The notes under the pieces: model-generated
Told to the model about the DNA's origin: nothing
Databases searched by the model: none
The model's input: the letters and a program-made list of their open reading frames with translations, nothing else
Made by a program: the position numbers and the translations under genes
DNA from: Sporodiniella umbellata
Taxonomy: Eukaryota; Mucoromycota; Mucoromycetes; Mucorales; Rhizopodaceae
Reading direction: 5' to 3'
Length of the DNA: 57,676 bases
Assembly: GCA_025677835.1 (NCBI GenBank)
Contig: JAIXMR010000140.1
Span: forward strand, 1 to 57,676
Shown here: in pieces, positions 30,516-41,600 of the stretch
Numbering within the stretch: the first letter of the stretch is position 1
Layout: every line of letters starts with the position of its first letter

Positions 30516-32585
30516 GGAAAAGCTACAAAAAAGTAATCAAACATGATAGAAGAAAACAAGAAAGTTGCCAGGTTAAAAGTAAAAAGTAAATCACAACACG
30601 TATCTCAAGAAACGAGCTTTTGTTCAAACAGAAAATTATTTTTTAAACTTTATGTGTACTAAAAAAAACATCAAAAAAAGGGAGCGTTTAAGGAGCATCT
30701 TCAGCGAATAGAAACAAGCAAAGAGTGTAAGACCGAATACAAAGCAAATTTTAGAGTCAACTCAATTTAGGGAAGTCAAGAGCTTTCAAAAAGCAATGTA
30801 ACTACCGAAAAGTAATATGGTATGGGAAAAAAGTAAAAAGAAAAGACATAGAGAAAGCGAGTAGGTTTACCAAATGGTGGTTTTATTTTCAAAAAAAAAA
30901 AAAAATAGTTTTGGTAGCACTTTATTTTATGTCAACAGTTTCAAGTTGAGTGGATATGTCGATGGTGAAAACTAGTAATACTTATATTTTGAAACTAATG
31001 AGTATGAGAGTGGCTTTATACAGTAGGTCTATATTCTAAGCGCGCTATATTATTCAGGAGCCTGACCATCAAACGGGACATAGTTTGGTCTCGCATATAT
31101 AAGTTCTACCAATAATCCTACAAACTCTCCTTTTGTAGGTAAGTAAAAGAATACATGAGCCTGGCGTTTAGATCATTGCTAAGTCCAAGCGGTTTATTTT
31201 CGCTTGTTAAAAAGTCGTAAAAAATACACAGGAACTACGACTATATAAACTCAATATAATCGCTACTAGTCTAAATGTCCATAAAACGCAAAACACTCAA
31301 CTCTTGCTTTTTAGCTTTTATTATATATTTGCTTGTAAGATCAGAGAACGTATTACTTTAAGTTTAAAGAATGTGTTGACAAACTTGCATATGACATGAA
31401 ACGCCTACTACATGTTTACCTTTTTAAAGTACCATATGTTATTTGTGAACAGTTTGTTCTATTCAATATACAACATATAGTCGGACCTTTTTTTCTCTTT
31501 TGCGAAGTATTAGAAAAGGCCACTTTTGTCCCAACTGTTGGATAAATCTGTTTTCGTTTTTTTTTTTCATATGTTTGTTTTATCTTTATTGTTATTAACT
31601 TCAGCTATTTATTGCTACAGCCAAAAGTCTATAGTTTTTTATAGGTACTTTTTTTCTTTGCTTAACCGGACTTTGATGTTTACATTTGCAGTTTTAAGAG
31701 TATTCTTATACTAAAATCTGGATGGTTTGTGTATGACTTCAAAGAAAAATGCGAAATTTAACGATTTAGTGTTCCCAAATTATTTTATAGTTTATTGGGG
31801 TAAAAAAAAAGAGTCTATAACTGTAATCGCGTACAAATACTGTTGTTGAGCGCTGCTATCTCGTAAATGCACGGTTTTTCAATCATTTAAGACGTTGACA
31901 ACAAGTGTTCTGGCTGATGCTCTTTTTTAAAAAAAGTCATTGTGTTAAACAGATTTCTATACAAAATAAGCACCGATAGCCCAGTTCAATAAAGCAAAGC
32001 TACACGGACATCAAGTATCCAACATACAAGCAAATCTCAATAAATGTTTTCTAGTACATATACTTCCAAAACTCATTGTATGATCAGCCTTGTTACTGGG
32101 TTAATATACAGTAACATAGCCTTTGTTATTACTCAGCCTTTTTAACAAAAGTTTCTCTGGGTTTGCACCATCGTTAGCTAAGAACTCCTCGTAGCTTAGA
32201 ACCAGTTACTTATAATAGTAAATAAGAAATATACACTGAAAAAAATAGAAGACCTCTGAATAAATTACGCGATAATAATGAATCGTCTATTGGCTCATTA
32301 TGAACTTTAGCTCCTTGCTCCTTGCTTATAGCCAAATTCTGGCACTGATTATTTATACTACTACCATATTGTCGTTTGTGTTATGCTTACATTTACTGAA
32401 AGTCCAACCTCTTAGCTTCTTTTTCTTTAATTCATTCTTGCACATATTTTGTAAATTATAACCAAAAGACTTGTTCTAAAAACAACGGAAAGAAGAATAG
32501 CCCATCGAACTGATTTCCAGTAAATATTGTCCCAGTCACTAATTAACGTTAAACACTACCGAAGTAGACGATATTGACGAAAAGC
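30219..32585. other. AT-rich intergenic region
   Basis: A TA then TG microsatellite lies at about 30475-30516. Short hydrophobic ORFs (for example 31526-31714) have no features. Nothing else is supported over these 2.4 kb. Confidence 0.5.
30475..30516. repeat. TA/TG microsatellite
   Basis: A (TA)n tract is followed by a (TG)n tract downstream of the KH-protein gene. A similar TA-to-TG transition occurs at about 23440-23463. Confidence 0.95.
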
Positions 32586-33576
32586 TTACCTTTTGGGATG
32601 GCGATATATTTTGACCACTGTAATCAAGTGAGCAAACCATCCAATATCCCATCGTGAAAATTGGGGGGATGCAGAAGCCAGTTTATAAAAATAAGAAGGC
32701 GTTTTAACATGGCTCACTATATCTTTGACCATTCTCATTGTCAATCCCCATAATCTAAACTGAGTTGAATCTGATTCGCAAGGAATATCCACCGACGGGA
32801 AAGTAATAGTTCCCAAATAGAGATTGAAGATTTTCTGTACCCAAGGCGATCTTTTTTGACGTACAAAAGATAGCGAGTTAGTGATTGGGTGATAGTTAAA
32901 AGACTGTTGCGATAAGAAAAGATCCAGAGGCGCCCCTAAAGATACATAATTAGCTCTTGTATTTTTACAAAAGTGCTTACTTACACCTTACTGCGGCTAC
33001 TTCCGAAGTCTGCAATTTGAAAGGTGGGGATGTTTGCGATACCTGAAGATAAACTTCCCAAGGTTAACAAAGAAGGACAAAGAGTGTCTATTTACCAAAA
33101 GGGACAAGGACCATCAACAATCTATTTTCTCTGATTGAAGACACCTCTCTTTCATCTAATTGACCCAAAGGTATATAGTCAGGCGAATTTAAATCAAGCC
33201 CTATTTCCTCCCATACCTCTCTGCAAGCTGTTTCAAGGTCACTCTCGCCTGGCTCGTCTTTACCTCCAGGAAAAGCAACATGACCAGACCATCGGTCTCC
33301 CTCTCTCGAAGCTCTTTTCATAAATAGAACCTCAGCCTGTCCTTCACCAAGCTTTTCAAAATACTCTTCCAGTGTGTGAGCAGGCGTCGAAGTGTTGAAA
33401 GCACCAGACCATCGGATAATGGCCACAACAGCACCTCGTCTGCTGTTGCTTGGTATATGGTGAGGAACCCTATTCCGAATTCCGTAGCATAACTCTTTTA
33501 GCAACTCTTTCTCTATGTTCGAAAAGATTAGAAGAAGGGTCAACAAGAGTACGAAAATGAGATTACCTCTGGACAT
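32586..33576 (-). CDS. Nudix hydrolase with N-terminal membrane anchor
   Basis: Three minus-strand exons, 33576-33096, 33053-32985 and 32935-32586, give 299 aa. The Nudix box matches G-x5-E-x7-R-E-U-x-E-E-x-G-U in full: GGKDEPGESDLETACREVWE then EIG (about 104-126). It is preceded by MKRASREGDRWSGHVAFPGG, typical of CoA-diphosphatase-like Nudix proteins (NUDT7/8, Pcd1 group). The N-terminus NLIFVLLLTLLLIFSNI is a hydrophobic anchor or signal, odd for a peroxisomal CoA diphosphatase, so ER or vesicle location is possible. Intron acceptors were chosen to give PFVYLQVSQTSPPF and SEVAAVRWAPLDLFLSQ, both in frame and family-like. The substrate is not decided by sequence. Confidence 0.88.
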
Positions 33577-33659
33577 TTATTGAAAAAAAGAAAGAGAAAA
33601 AGACAAATAATTATTTGTCATCTTTAATAGTCCGCATAATTTACTTTTCATAGATTGTT

Positions 33660-33857
33660 TTAAGTTGGGATGTCTGGAAGCGCGCCACTTTCATGAACCT
33701 CATTCAACAAACTGTCTGTCATTCCTTTAGTGGAGATCACAGTACCCAGAGCACCTGTTTCTGTGACTTCGATTAGCCTATATGTATCCAAATCTTTCTT
33801 GACGACTAAGCAACTAATACCAGAGAAGAAAAGTAGAGCAACCCAAATCAACTTCAT
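33660..33857 (-). CDS. Small secreted peptide with internal repeat, unknown function
   Basis: A single-exon ORF of 65 aa begins MKLIWVALLFFSGISC, a convincing signal peptide, followed by LVVKKDLDTYRLIEVTETGA. The mature part contains two related blocks, EVTETGAL (about 30-37) and EVHESGAL (about 53-60), the second followed by PDIPT and the stop. There are no Cys after the signal. A dibasic KK (20-21) could be a processing site. It sits 83 bp upstream of the Nudix gene on the same strand. I do not recognise the family. Confidence 0.6.
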   Translation of the reverse strand: MKLIWVALLFFSGISCLVVKKDLDTYRLIEVTETGALGTVISTKGMTDSLLNEVHESGALPDIPT

Positions 33858-34672
33858 TTTAAACTTAAGGCTAGGAAAAAAAAAAAGGGACAAAGGTTCA
33901 GTGGAAACCGGTTTAAAAGGTTATCGTAGTAAGTCACGCTTAAAAAGGAGAAGTGAAAAAAGCAAAACCTGTTTGGTTTTCTCCTCTATTACTGTCGGTA
34001 CGATTCTAAGACTGTGATTTACTCTCCTTTTTTAGCTTTTTAAAAAAAAGCTATTTACCGTCAGCTTCTACCCAGGATCTTTTTCAGTACTTTACTCAAA
34101 GTGCACCTCTTTATACATTTATATTAATTCGATCCCAATGCACTAGGTTGTTTAATACCTTTTGTTGTTTTGGTACTGATTTGGCTCAGATAAGTACTAA
34201 GACCATTACGTCTCTGATAATATATACTGTACAATAATAAACACTCTATCATAACGAAAACCCCTCGATAAAAAAAAAGAAAAGTGCTTAGAACTTAGGT
34301 AACCTTTTTTACGACTATCTAACATACACAAGCAAACTTTAAATAAAAGAAAGGAGTCAGCACTGTTGACTCTTGGTAATTAAGTACAGACCTCTTTATG
34401 AGTATGCTTCTAGAAAACGCTCACAGGGAGATGTTCTGAAAACTTGTGCTCAACTTTTAAAAATATTAACATCATTCAAAGCCAATAAAGCTCACTCCCC
34501 CCCCCCGTTTTTTGAATAGCAATCCCAAACAGAATGATACAACGCTTTCTCACGAAAAGCATTGGCCTATTTTGCAACAGATAGGGGCCTTTTTCTGCAT
34601 TGAGAAAATTTGGTCAAACTAGGAATATAGGGCTCTACTTAATAAAAAATAAACCACTTTTTTTGTTACAGT

Positions 34673-34731
34673 GCAGCCATTGAAATCTAATTGTCAGTCT
34701 GAGCAAAAATGATTGTCACTTTCGAAAAATT
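34673..34731 (+). repeat. Left inverted repeat (59 bp)
   Basis: Matches the reverse complement of 37863-37921 at 58 of 59 positions; the difference is A versus G in ATGATTGTCAC / ATGGTTGTCAC. Confidence 0.92.
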
Positions 34732-36589
34732 ATATTATTTCCCAAAAACCACAATGTTTGCCATTTTTTTTACACACATATATACACACGTTGATAGCTC
34801 TTATTAAGAGTAAATAGTAGTTTTCACAACAGAATCTCAGCTATACTATGGAAGTTTGTTTGAGTAAACATACCAAGATATGAGTTTTGTGATAGTAATT
34901 GATTAATTGCTGCTGGAGTGATTACAAAAGCCATAAAAACCACTAACTAATAGCATATATTGATTATATGCTTCTTTTACGCCAGTTTTTTATAATGATT
35001 TGGCTTATTTTGGAATAAGTAAATACCACCGTTAATAAAAAAAGCATTTATTAACATGTAAATCTGGTATATATGTCATACTAGCATCAAAAGTTTTGCA
35101 CAAATCTATCGGCAATCAAGTTGTATTCGCATCAAACATTCCTCTTCATGGTAGATAGAGATCAGTTCATGCACATAAGGTTGCTCGTTCTTTCTAGGCT
35201 GATTTCGTTGGGTTTCATATTGTCTCACCTCACAGATCAATGTGTTACGATTAGAAGCTGCTGTTTCATACGCAACTTTTATCACACTAGTCCCCTTTCA
35301 CTTAGTTTTACTTTCTTTTTCCAAATCTTGTCTTTCGTTGCTATTTTAATGTATGTTAGCTTCTCTATATCTTATGAACTTTATTGATTTTTACACCTTA
35401 TGGTGATGTTTACTGCAATTCTCTGCTTATTAGCTCTGGATCTGTTTCCTCATCATTTTGTTTTTTTTTTGTCTAGCGCATTTGTAGTGTAAAACCAAAA
35501 TATCAGAAACTTTTTGATAACTCAAGACAGTAATTTTGCTTTATTTAAAACAGACTATTTAAAATATACAATACAATCCATCAATAAAAAGAACAAGTAC
35601 TATTATAATTTAATCCAACAAGGTCAATATTGTATTCTATTTAATCTCATCGTTTTAGTGTAATAGATGCTTAACTTGTTTATTGTAGCTTGAACACATT
35701 ATTGAATTCAAAATAAACATAGGTACAATGTCAGTAATCAGCCTCTTCTATAGAGATTTAGTTTTCTAAATGAAAAATGCAATCACTCAAATAAAAAATG
35801 ATACAAGCTTATTGTGGTGATAATTACTAAATTATTTATTGTTATATGAATAGAATATAGACTATAGATTACTGTATAGGTATTTTTATACCCAAGGCTA
35901 CATAATGGTATGAAAGCCAGATTACAACATTTTCCTAGATTTACCAATAGGTAAATTGAAGAGTACCAAGATTCAACCGCAGTGTAAGACTACCTGATAG
36001 TAAATAACAATACACCTGACTTCTGTATTGCCTTAAACTGGACCTCATGAATCATGATAGGCCTTCAAATTGGAGACTTAAACATGCTGTAAGTAGTGTT
36101 GTTACAAATCATGGAAGCAAAGTAGAAAAAGAGCAGCAATTGATATTTCAGAAGGCCTCACTAACAAGAAAGGGCACTTGGATCAACCTTTTTTATTTCT
36201 AATCAGAATAGTCAGCTAAATAGCTGAGAAAGAGATGGCATTAAAAATTTGTTCTTTTACTTCAGGACATTAAGATTTACAAATAAAGCGGTAAGCAGAA
36301 ACAAGAAGAACCATCAGTATAATATGAAAAGAGAAGAACAGACGGACAGTCTAAAATGGATATATTTGGTTGATTATTGATTGATGTTTATTAGATGCAG
36401 TATTTATACTACTAAATCAAAGTCAATATTTAATATATGCGAAGCTAAGGATTTGTTGTTTAGTTGGAGCAATTCAAATACCCCGAGTCTCGGAAAAGGG
36501 CAGTCCGGAATTGTTATAGAATGACGAGAGAGAGGAAGAGGAAGAGGACGAGTTCAACAGTAAATGTATTTTTTTATTTTTTTAGTATG

Positions 36590-37516
36590 GAAGATTATGA
36601 CTATCCCAAGATAAATTGAAGACTGTAAGAATTCCAGATGATGTTCAAAGTTTTCTAAGATGTACTACAAAATTTGAAAATGAGTAAGCTTATCCTAATC
36701 GTATTCTCGTGAACATTGCTAAGTAGGCTTTTTTTTTTTATAGTTTGTCGAGTATGCATGTAGAAGACCTAAGTGATACCATTTCCGTGAATCTCCTGCA
36801 ACAAACCTTAAAACAAGACAACTGTAATGAGATCAAGAACGCTTGTGCTATCGAGACCGTTTTTCTCAGCAAGAAATGTAATGATTTGTTGGAAAGAATT
36901 ATTGGCTGTCCACCCTCTCTTTTTTTCAATTAGGAGATTATGAATTTTGATGAGTTTCCTGACAACAGCTATTTTGGTCCGTACCTCAACAATGATTACG
37001 ATTTCGTTTATGGCATAGTGTTTCATTTGTAAGTTTTACTATAGTACCATTCACCTTTTATATTCAATATTAATTCATTCTGATGATCCTTTCTCTAGGC
37101 CTGAAAATATGTGAAAGCCTCATGAATGCTATAGGTCAAAAATTGAGAAAATACAGTGTTGCCACCTGGATTGCTTTTCTAATTATTAATTCTTTATTTT
37201 TACAATATCAAAATTTGATCGAGTTTGAATGGTAATCCTTAAAACTATCTTCCCATAATATCTTTGCTGTTGACTCATGTTTGTATATAGGATTGAAGTG
37301 CTCCACGATGACTTGGAGAGTAGTAAAATCGATGGCTTAGCACTTAAAAGAAAAAGCAATTCAATGATAATATTAATTGAACTTGCAGGAGGGTGCTGCA
37401 CAAGCACAGAGAAGAAACTAGAGAGTAATCGCTTCAAGATTTACAAGAACTCTAACAAGACACTGAAGAGAGATAACAAAAAAAAAGTGTACACCCTTCT
37501 TTATTACGGTAAATAA
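36590..37516 (+). pseudogene. Decayed coding remnant inside the inverted-repeat element
   Basis: Protein-like blocks on the plus strand are separated by apparent introns and breaks: LKTVRIPDDVQSFLRCTTKF then ENE (about 36616-36682, then GTAAGC), SMHVEDLSDTISVNLLQQTL then KQDNCNEIKNACAIET (from 36752), and 37277-37516 with IEVLHDDLESSKIDGLALKR, IILIELAGGCC and YKNSNKTLKRDNKKKVYTLL. The last block looks like a real conserved domain. Stops in 36580-36680 indicate decay. I believe this belongs to a multicopy mucoralean family of unknown function, but that is from memory only. Confidence 0.4.
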
Positions 37517-37862
37517 AAATATTACGCTATTAAAGTTCAGGTGTACGAACTAAAGTATTGTCATCTTTGAAAGCTTGAAAAAATACAGTCAATACTATGT
37601 AAGGGATAGACATTTGAAATTAACTGTACCACAAAACCCAGGGACCTCAAATAGTTTGCTGCCCTCCTGCCATTTCTGCTTTCTGGCGACAGGCTGCTGT
37701 TGATTTAGCCGAGTGAATTTTTCAGGACAAATGTACATGCGTGATGTGCGTCTTTACCCTATGTAATATTCTGTTTTAATAAATCAACTGTATGTTTTTT
37801 TTATAATGTGTGTGTGTGTATTTTTTTAAAAAAAAAATTAGCAAACGTATTTGCTTAAGTGA

Positions 37863-37921
37863 AATTTTTCGAAAGTGACAACCATTTTTGCTCAGACTGA
37901 CAATTAGATTTCAATGGCTGC
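37863..37921 (-). repeat. Right inverted repeat (59 bp)
   Basis: Reverse-complement partner of 34673-34731. Outside it a further 55 bp to the TA at 37977-37978 is absent from the left end. Confidence 0.92.
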
Positions 37922-38697
37922 CATTTATTTTTGGAATTTATTTCTCAAAAAGTGACAATATTTACCAGCCGTACTGTATCTTCTTGGCAACTTTTGTTTA
38001 GATGTTTACTTAATTTTTTAAATGAAATAAGTAGTTTAATCATTTAATAGTCATGAAACTAGATTTTAAGTCCGAATCTAACATATTATATAATGACTAC
38101 AGTCAAATAATGTATAATAATCTAACTCCTTTCATGGAAGATTGCCTATAGTATCCCTTAGCGACACTAAGTTCTATTGTGTATTTTTCACTTGTGCTTG
38201 ACGTTTTACTCTGTCTTCTTCACATTCATCTTAAAGCGGAAAAGTGAAAGCAATCTTGGGAGGAGTAAAATTCGTTCTCCTATTTCTCCATTATTACTAT
38301 TTTTTACTCAGTAACAAATAAAGAGTTTAACGGACCCTCTTTACTCTTTAAAATCTCCTTTTTTTCCAAAAAAAAAAACAAAAAGAAAAAATACTCCTAA
38401 ATGATATTACTGTATTTAAGGGGATAACAAATTGTTCCTCCGTCTCTTCCAGTCTCGTGTAAAAAAGCTCTCCATACCACGCAAATGCGAACGGATCTTT
38501 CCCTTTTTGGGGAATTGCGTCGGAGTTTATCTAATTGTGCCTGCTGCTTAAATACATAATGCTTTCCTTTTATATGACTAGCAGTATTACTTCATCTTTT
38601 ACGCCTTGTACCATTTAATAATAGTGTATAGATCAAAAGATATATCGTTCAAGAGTTGAGAAAAAAATAAGCGACAGCTAAGGATTCACAATAGATC

Positions 38698-41600
38698 ATG
38701 TCAAGGTTTTTTTTTCCTCTAAATCATAAGACTGAAGTTCTTACTGTCTGCACCTTAGACCATTTAGCAAGGATTCTGCGACCTCCAAATATCATGCACA
38801 GCTTTACTCTGGACAAAAGCTACTGCAAAAGAGACAACAGCAACAGCAATTGCCTAATCACGACTCTTTCTATAAACCAATGTCGATTCATAATAAAGTG
38901 TTGTCTTTTGAAGCGCCCAATCTGTACCAAACTTCATTACAACTGACAACTGAAACAGATCTACATTCTTGGTGGAATACAGTTGTAGACATTTTTTCTA
39001 GTAACTTTTATAGAGCTCATAAAATCCTTCATTCAACTAACGGTATTTTTTTTTTTAAAAAAAAAAAAGACACTTCATTTCACGCTACTCGAATTACTTT
39101 AAGCGTCCCCCAAGATTCAAATGATCCTCATTCGGGGCCTTGGGGCTTAAAAGCTGTATACAATAAGACTGGCTCTATTAGTCAAGAAGCTGAAGACGGA
39201 GAACCTAGTGAAGGACGTCATAACACAGAAAACAGCTCAGACTACTTTTTGCACCTTCGTCCCACTGACGAGACAGGGCCTCGACATATCCCATGGTGCT
39301 TTGAAAAACTACAACCCTTTGAATCAGAGCCCCAGCCTTTAATAACTAATCTTAGCGTGCAAAAAATAATCAAAAGAAATACGGTTATTGCGCTATCAAG
39401 AGAATATCGAATAAAATCATCTCCCTCAAATACTTCAACCCGAAAAAAGTACGGAAACGATGAATGCAATTTGGACTTATTCAAAAAAGCCCTATTAGAT
39501 CGAAAAAATGCAAAAATCAATCCCTATATAACCGCAACAAGGAAACGTGCACCATGGAACGTACCTGTTATTACAGCACCTTATTTATCTCATGAAGGAG
39601 AGATTTTAGTTGATGGCTCCAGTTGCATGGATACCTCGGAAGAAATTGATACAGACTTGAATGTTAGATCCAACAATATTAGTACTATTATTCAGGATTA
39701 TGATGAGTACGAGCAACAACAACCCTCACCTTGGTCTCAGTCTCCTGCTCCTTCACCGGCCATAATGGACTTAGAGGTAAATCCATTCTTTCAGTCGCCT
39801 CCTGATATTGACGATGAGGCCTTCCAACCTGCTTCACCTGAAACTTATTACGACAGAGGCTCTGCTCCATTCCCTCCGCCTTTGTCTAATGTCCACTCTA
39901 TTGTGCATGTACCTCTTTTTCATCCCTCAAATATTACACTGTCACAATCGTTCACCTCGTCTACCAAGCATTCCTCTCACCCAGCGCCTATAGCTATATT
40001 GTCCTTTTTGGTGCCTATAGTACCATACCCCCAAGCACTTTTAACCAGTTTATCTTCTCTTTCTCCTTTTATAGCTGCAAGCTTTATCAACGCTATGCAG
40101 AATTTTAGTATTAAGAAACAAACGCGGCTTTTCAAACAGTACGCATCTACTAGTACCAATTTACCAAAGCAAGACAAAACTAAAACAAGACATTCCTCGT
40201 TGCCATCAATAATCCAGCGAGGCGGTTATTTTGACGATATATACGACGATGAGGACAACGATGAAGATGAAGACAAAAACTCTACTGATTTCAGTAACGT
40301 CACTCCCACCGTCAGTAAACGACCTCGTCACCTAGGCTCCATGTCTAACTTTAGCCGCTGCTCAATCGAGACTGTGACCAAGGAATCGACGGTAGGTAAT
40401 AACGAAATAAGCCTTTCACCTTCCTCTGCTGCCGTTATTGAAGGTTGGGGAGCTATTTCACCAACAACTGGATTACCTATCTCAGCATCTATCCCCCCAC
40501 ATGCTATGTGTAGCGACAAACAATGCTTGGTGCATCCTGAGTTGATTGAAGTCTCCCATCCGTCCTTCAGTAACACTCAGCACGTTCCTAAAATGGATGA
40601 CACCGACTATTTTTCATCTTCAACTCCAGATTCAAAAAATCCCAAATATAGAATATTAAAACGCAGCAAGAAGACAAAACCTAAAAGATATAAAAGACAA
40701 TCACGAAAAAACCCCGACTGCAATACGCTTCGCCACCATGTCCGAAAAAATGACAAAGCAACCGATAACTTTTTTGTAGTACCTAAATCAAGCCTTCTAA
40801 GGCTCATTATTGATGGAATACCTATTCATGTATTGTATGTAATATACCTAAATCCCGTATCAAGGGTCTATAGTATATTAACTACCTTTTTTTTTCGAAA
40901 AATTAGTACATGTTCACCAACCTCAGGTCAGGTTACTTGGGTAAACAATCGATGTCTACAGTATACAGGAGACTCTTTAGAAGAGCTTTTGGGCCCAAAA
41001 TGGTTGTCTCATATGCATCCTGACGATCAGCCAGAATGCAAAAAAGCTTGGAAGACATCATTCGAAAAAGGAAACGGTTTTGCTGGCGAATATAGACTTC
41101 GTAGATTCGATGGCCTTTATCGCTGTTTTTTATGGAGAATTGTACCTTTGAGAGATTTGAAAGGCGAGATAATTCATTGGTTTGGTACATGGTAGGTTCC
41201 TCCAAAAAAAAAAAAATGCGCATATGTTGATGTTCTCAAAAACAGCACAGATACACATGACCAAAAAGTGGCCAAAGAGAGCAATATGAGGCAGCTGGAA
41301 ATTGAAAACAATGAAAAAAAATACAGACTATTGGCTGAAGCGATTCCTCAAATTGTCTTCACATTTTCTCCAAATGTTGGTTTAACATACACCAATGGAA
41401 AATGGGCAAGCTACTCTGGAAAATCTTCTGAGCAGACAATGAGATTGGGATTTATGTCTTGTGTTCACCCAGAAGACAGAGCTAAACTTCAGCTTCCAAC
41501 CACATCAAACCAGACAAATGAAGCCGGTATATCTTGGCAAACAGAAGTTAGACTGTTAAGCTACAAAGACGAATATAAATGGTTTTTAATCAAATGCGTG

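Larger units (their letters stand above)
34669..37976. mobile_element. 3.3-kb terminal-inverted-repeat element flanked by TA
   Basis: A 59-bp block at 34673-34731 recurs in reverse complement at 37863-37921 with one mismatch (58/59). The right end extends outward to ...CCGTACTG next to TA, and the left end begins TA-CAGTGCAGCC, so both outer ends read CAGT...ACTG beside TA, as in Tc1/mariner-type DNA transposons. The left end lacks about 55 bp present on the right, which suggests a deletion. The right end holds two spaced copies of TTGTCACTTT, like transposase-binding repeats. No DDE transposase ORF is recognisable inside. Confidence 0.62.
33858..38697. other. AT-rich repeat-bearing region
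   Basis: Contains the inverted-repeat element 34669-37976 with a decayed coding remnant inside. Outside it, sequence upstream of the histidine kinase (37977-38697) and downstream of the secreted-peptide gene shows no gene. Confidence 0.5.

Noticed and set aside
32586..32600. Nudix gene continuing into a further downstream exon because AAAAG|GTAAGC precedes the stop
   Set aside because: A donor-like GTAAGC overlaps the TAA, but no family-like continuation was seen in the following 300 bp, so the stop at 32586 was kept.
35121..35387. Plus-strand ORF of 88 codons inside the inverted-repeat element
   Set aside because: Hydrophobic low-complexity composition typical of AT-rich DNA; no transposase motifs.
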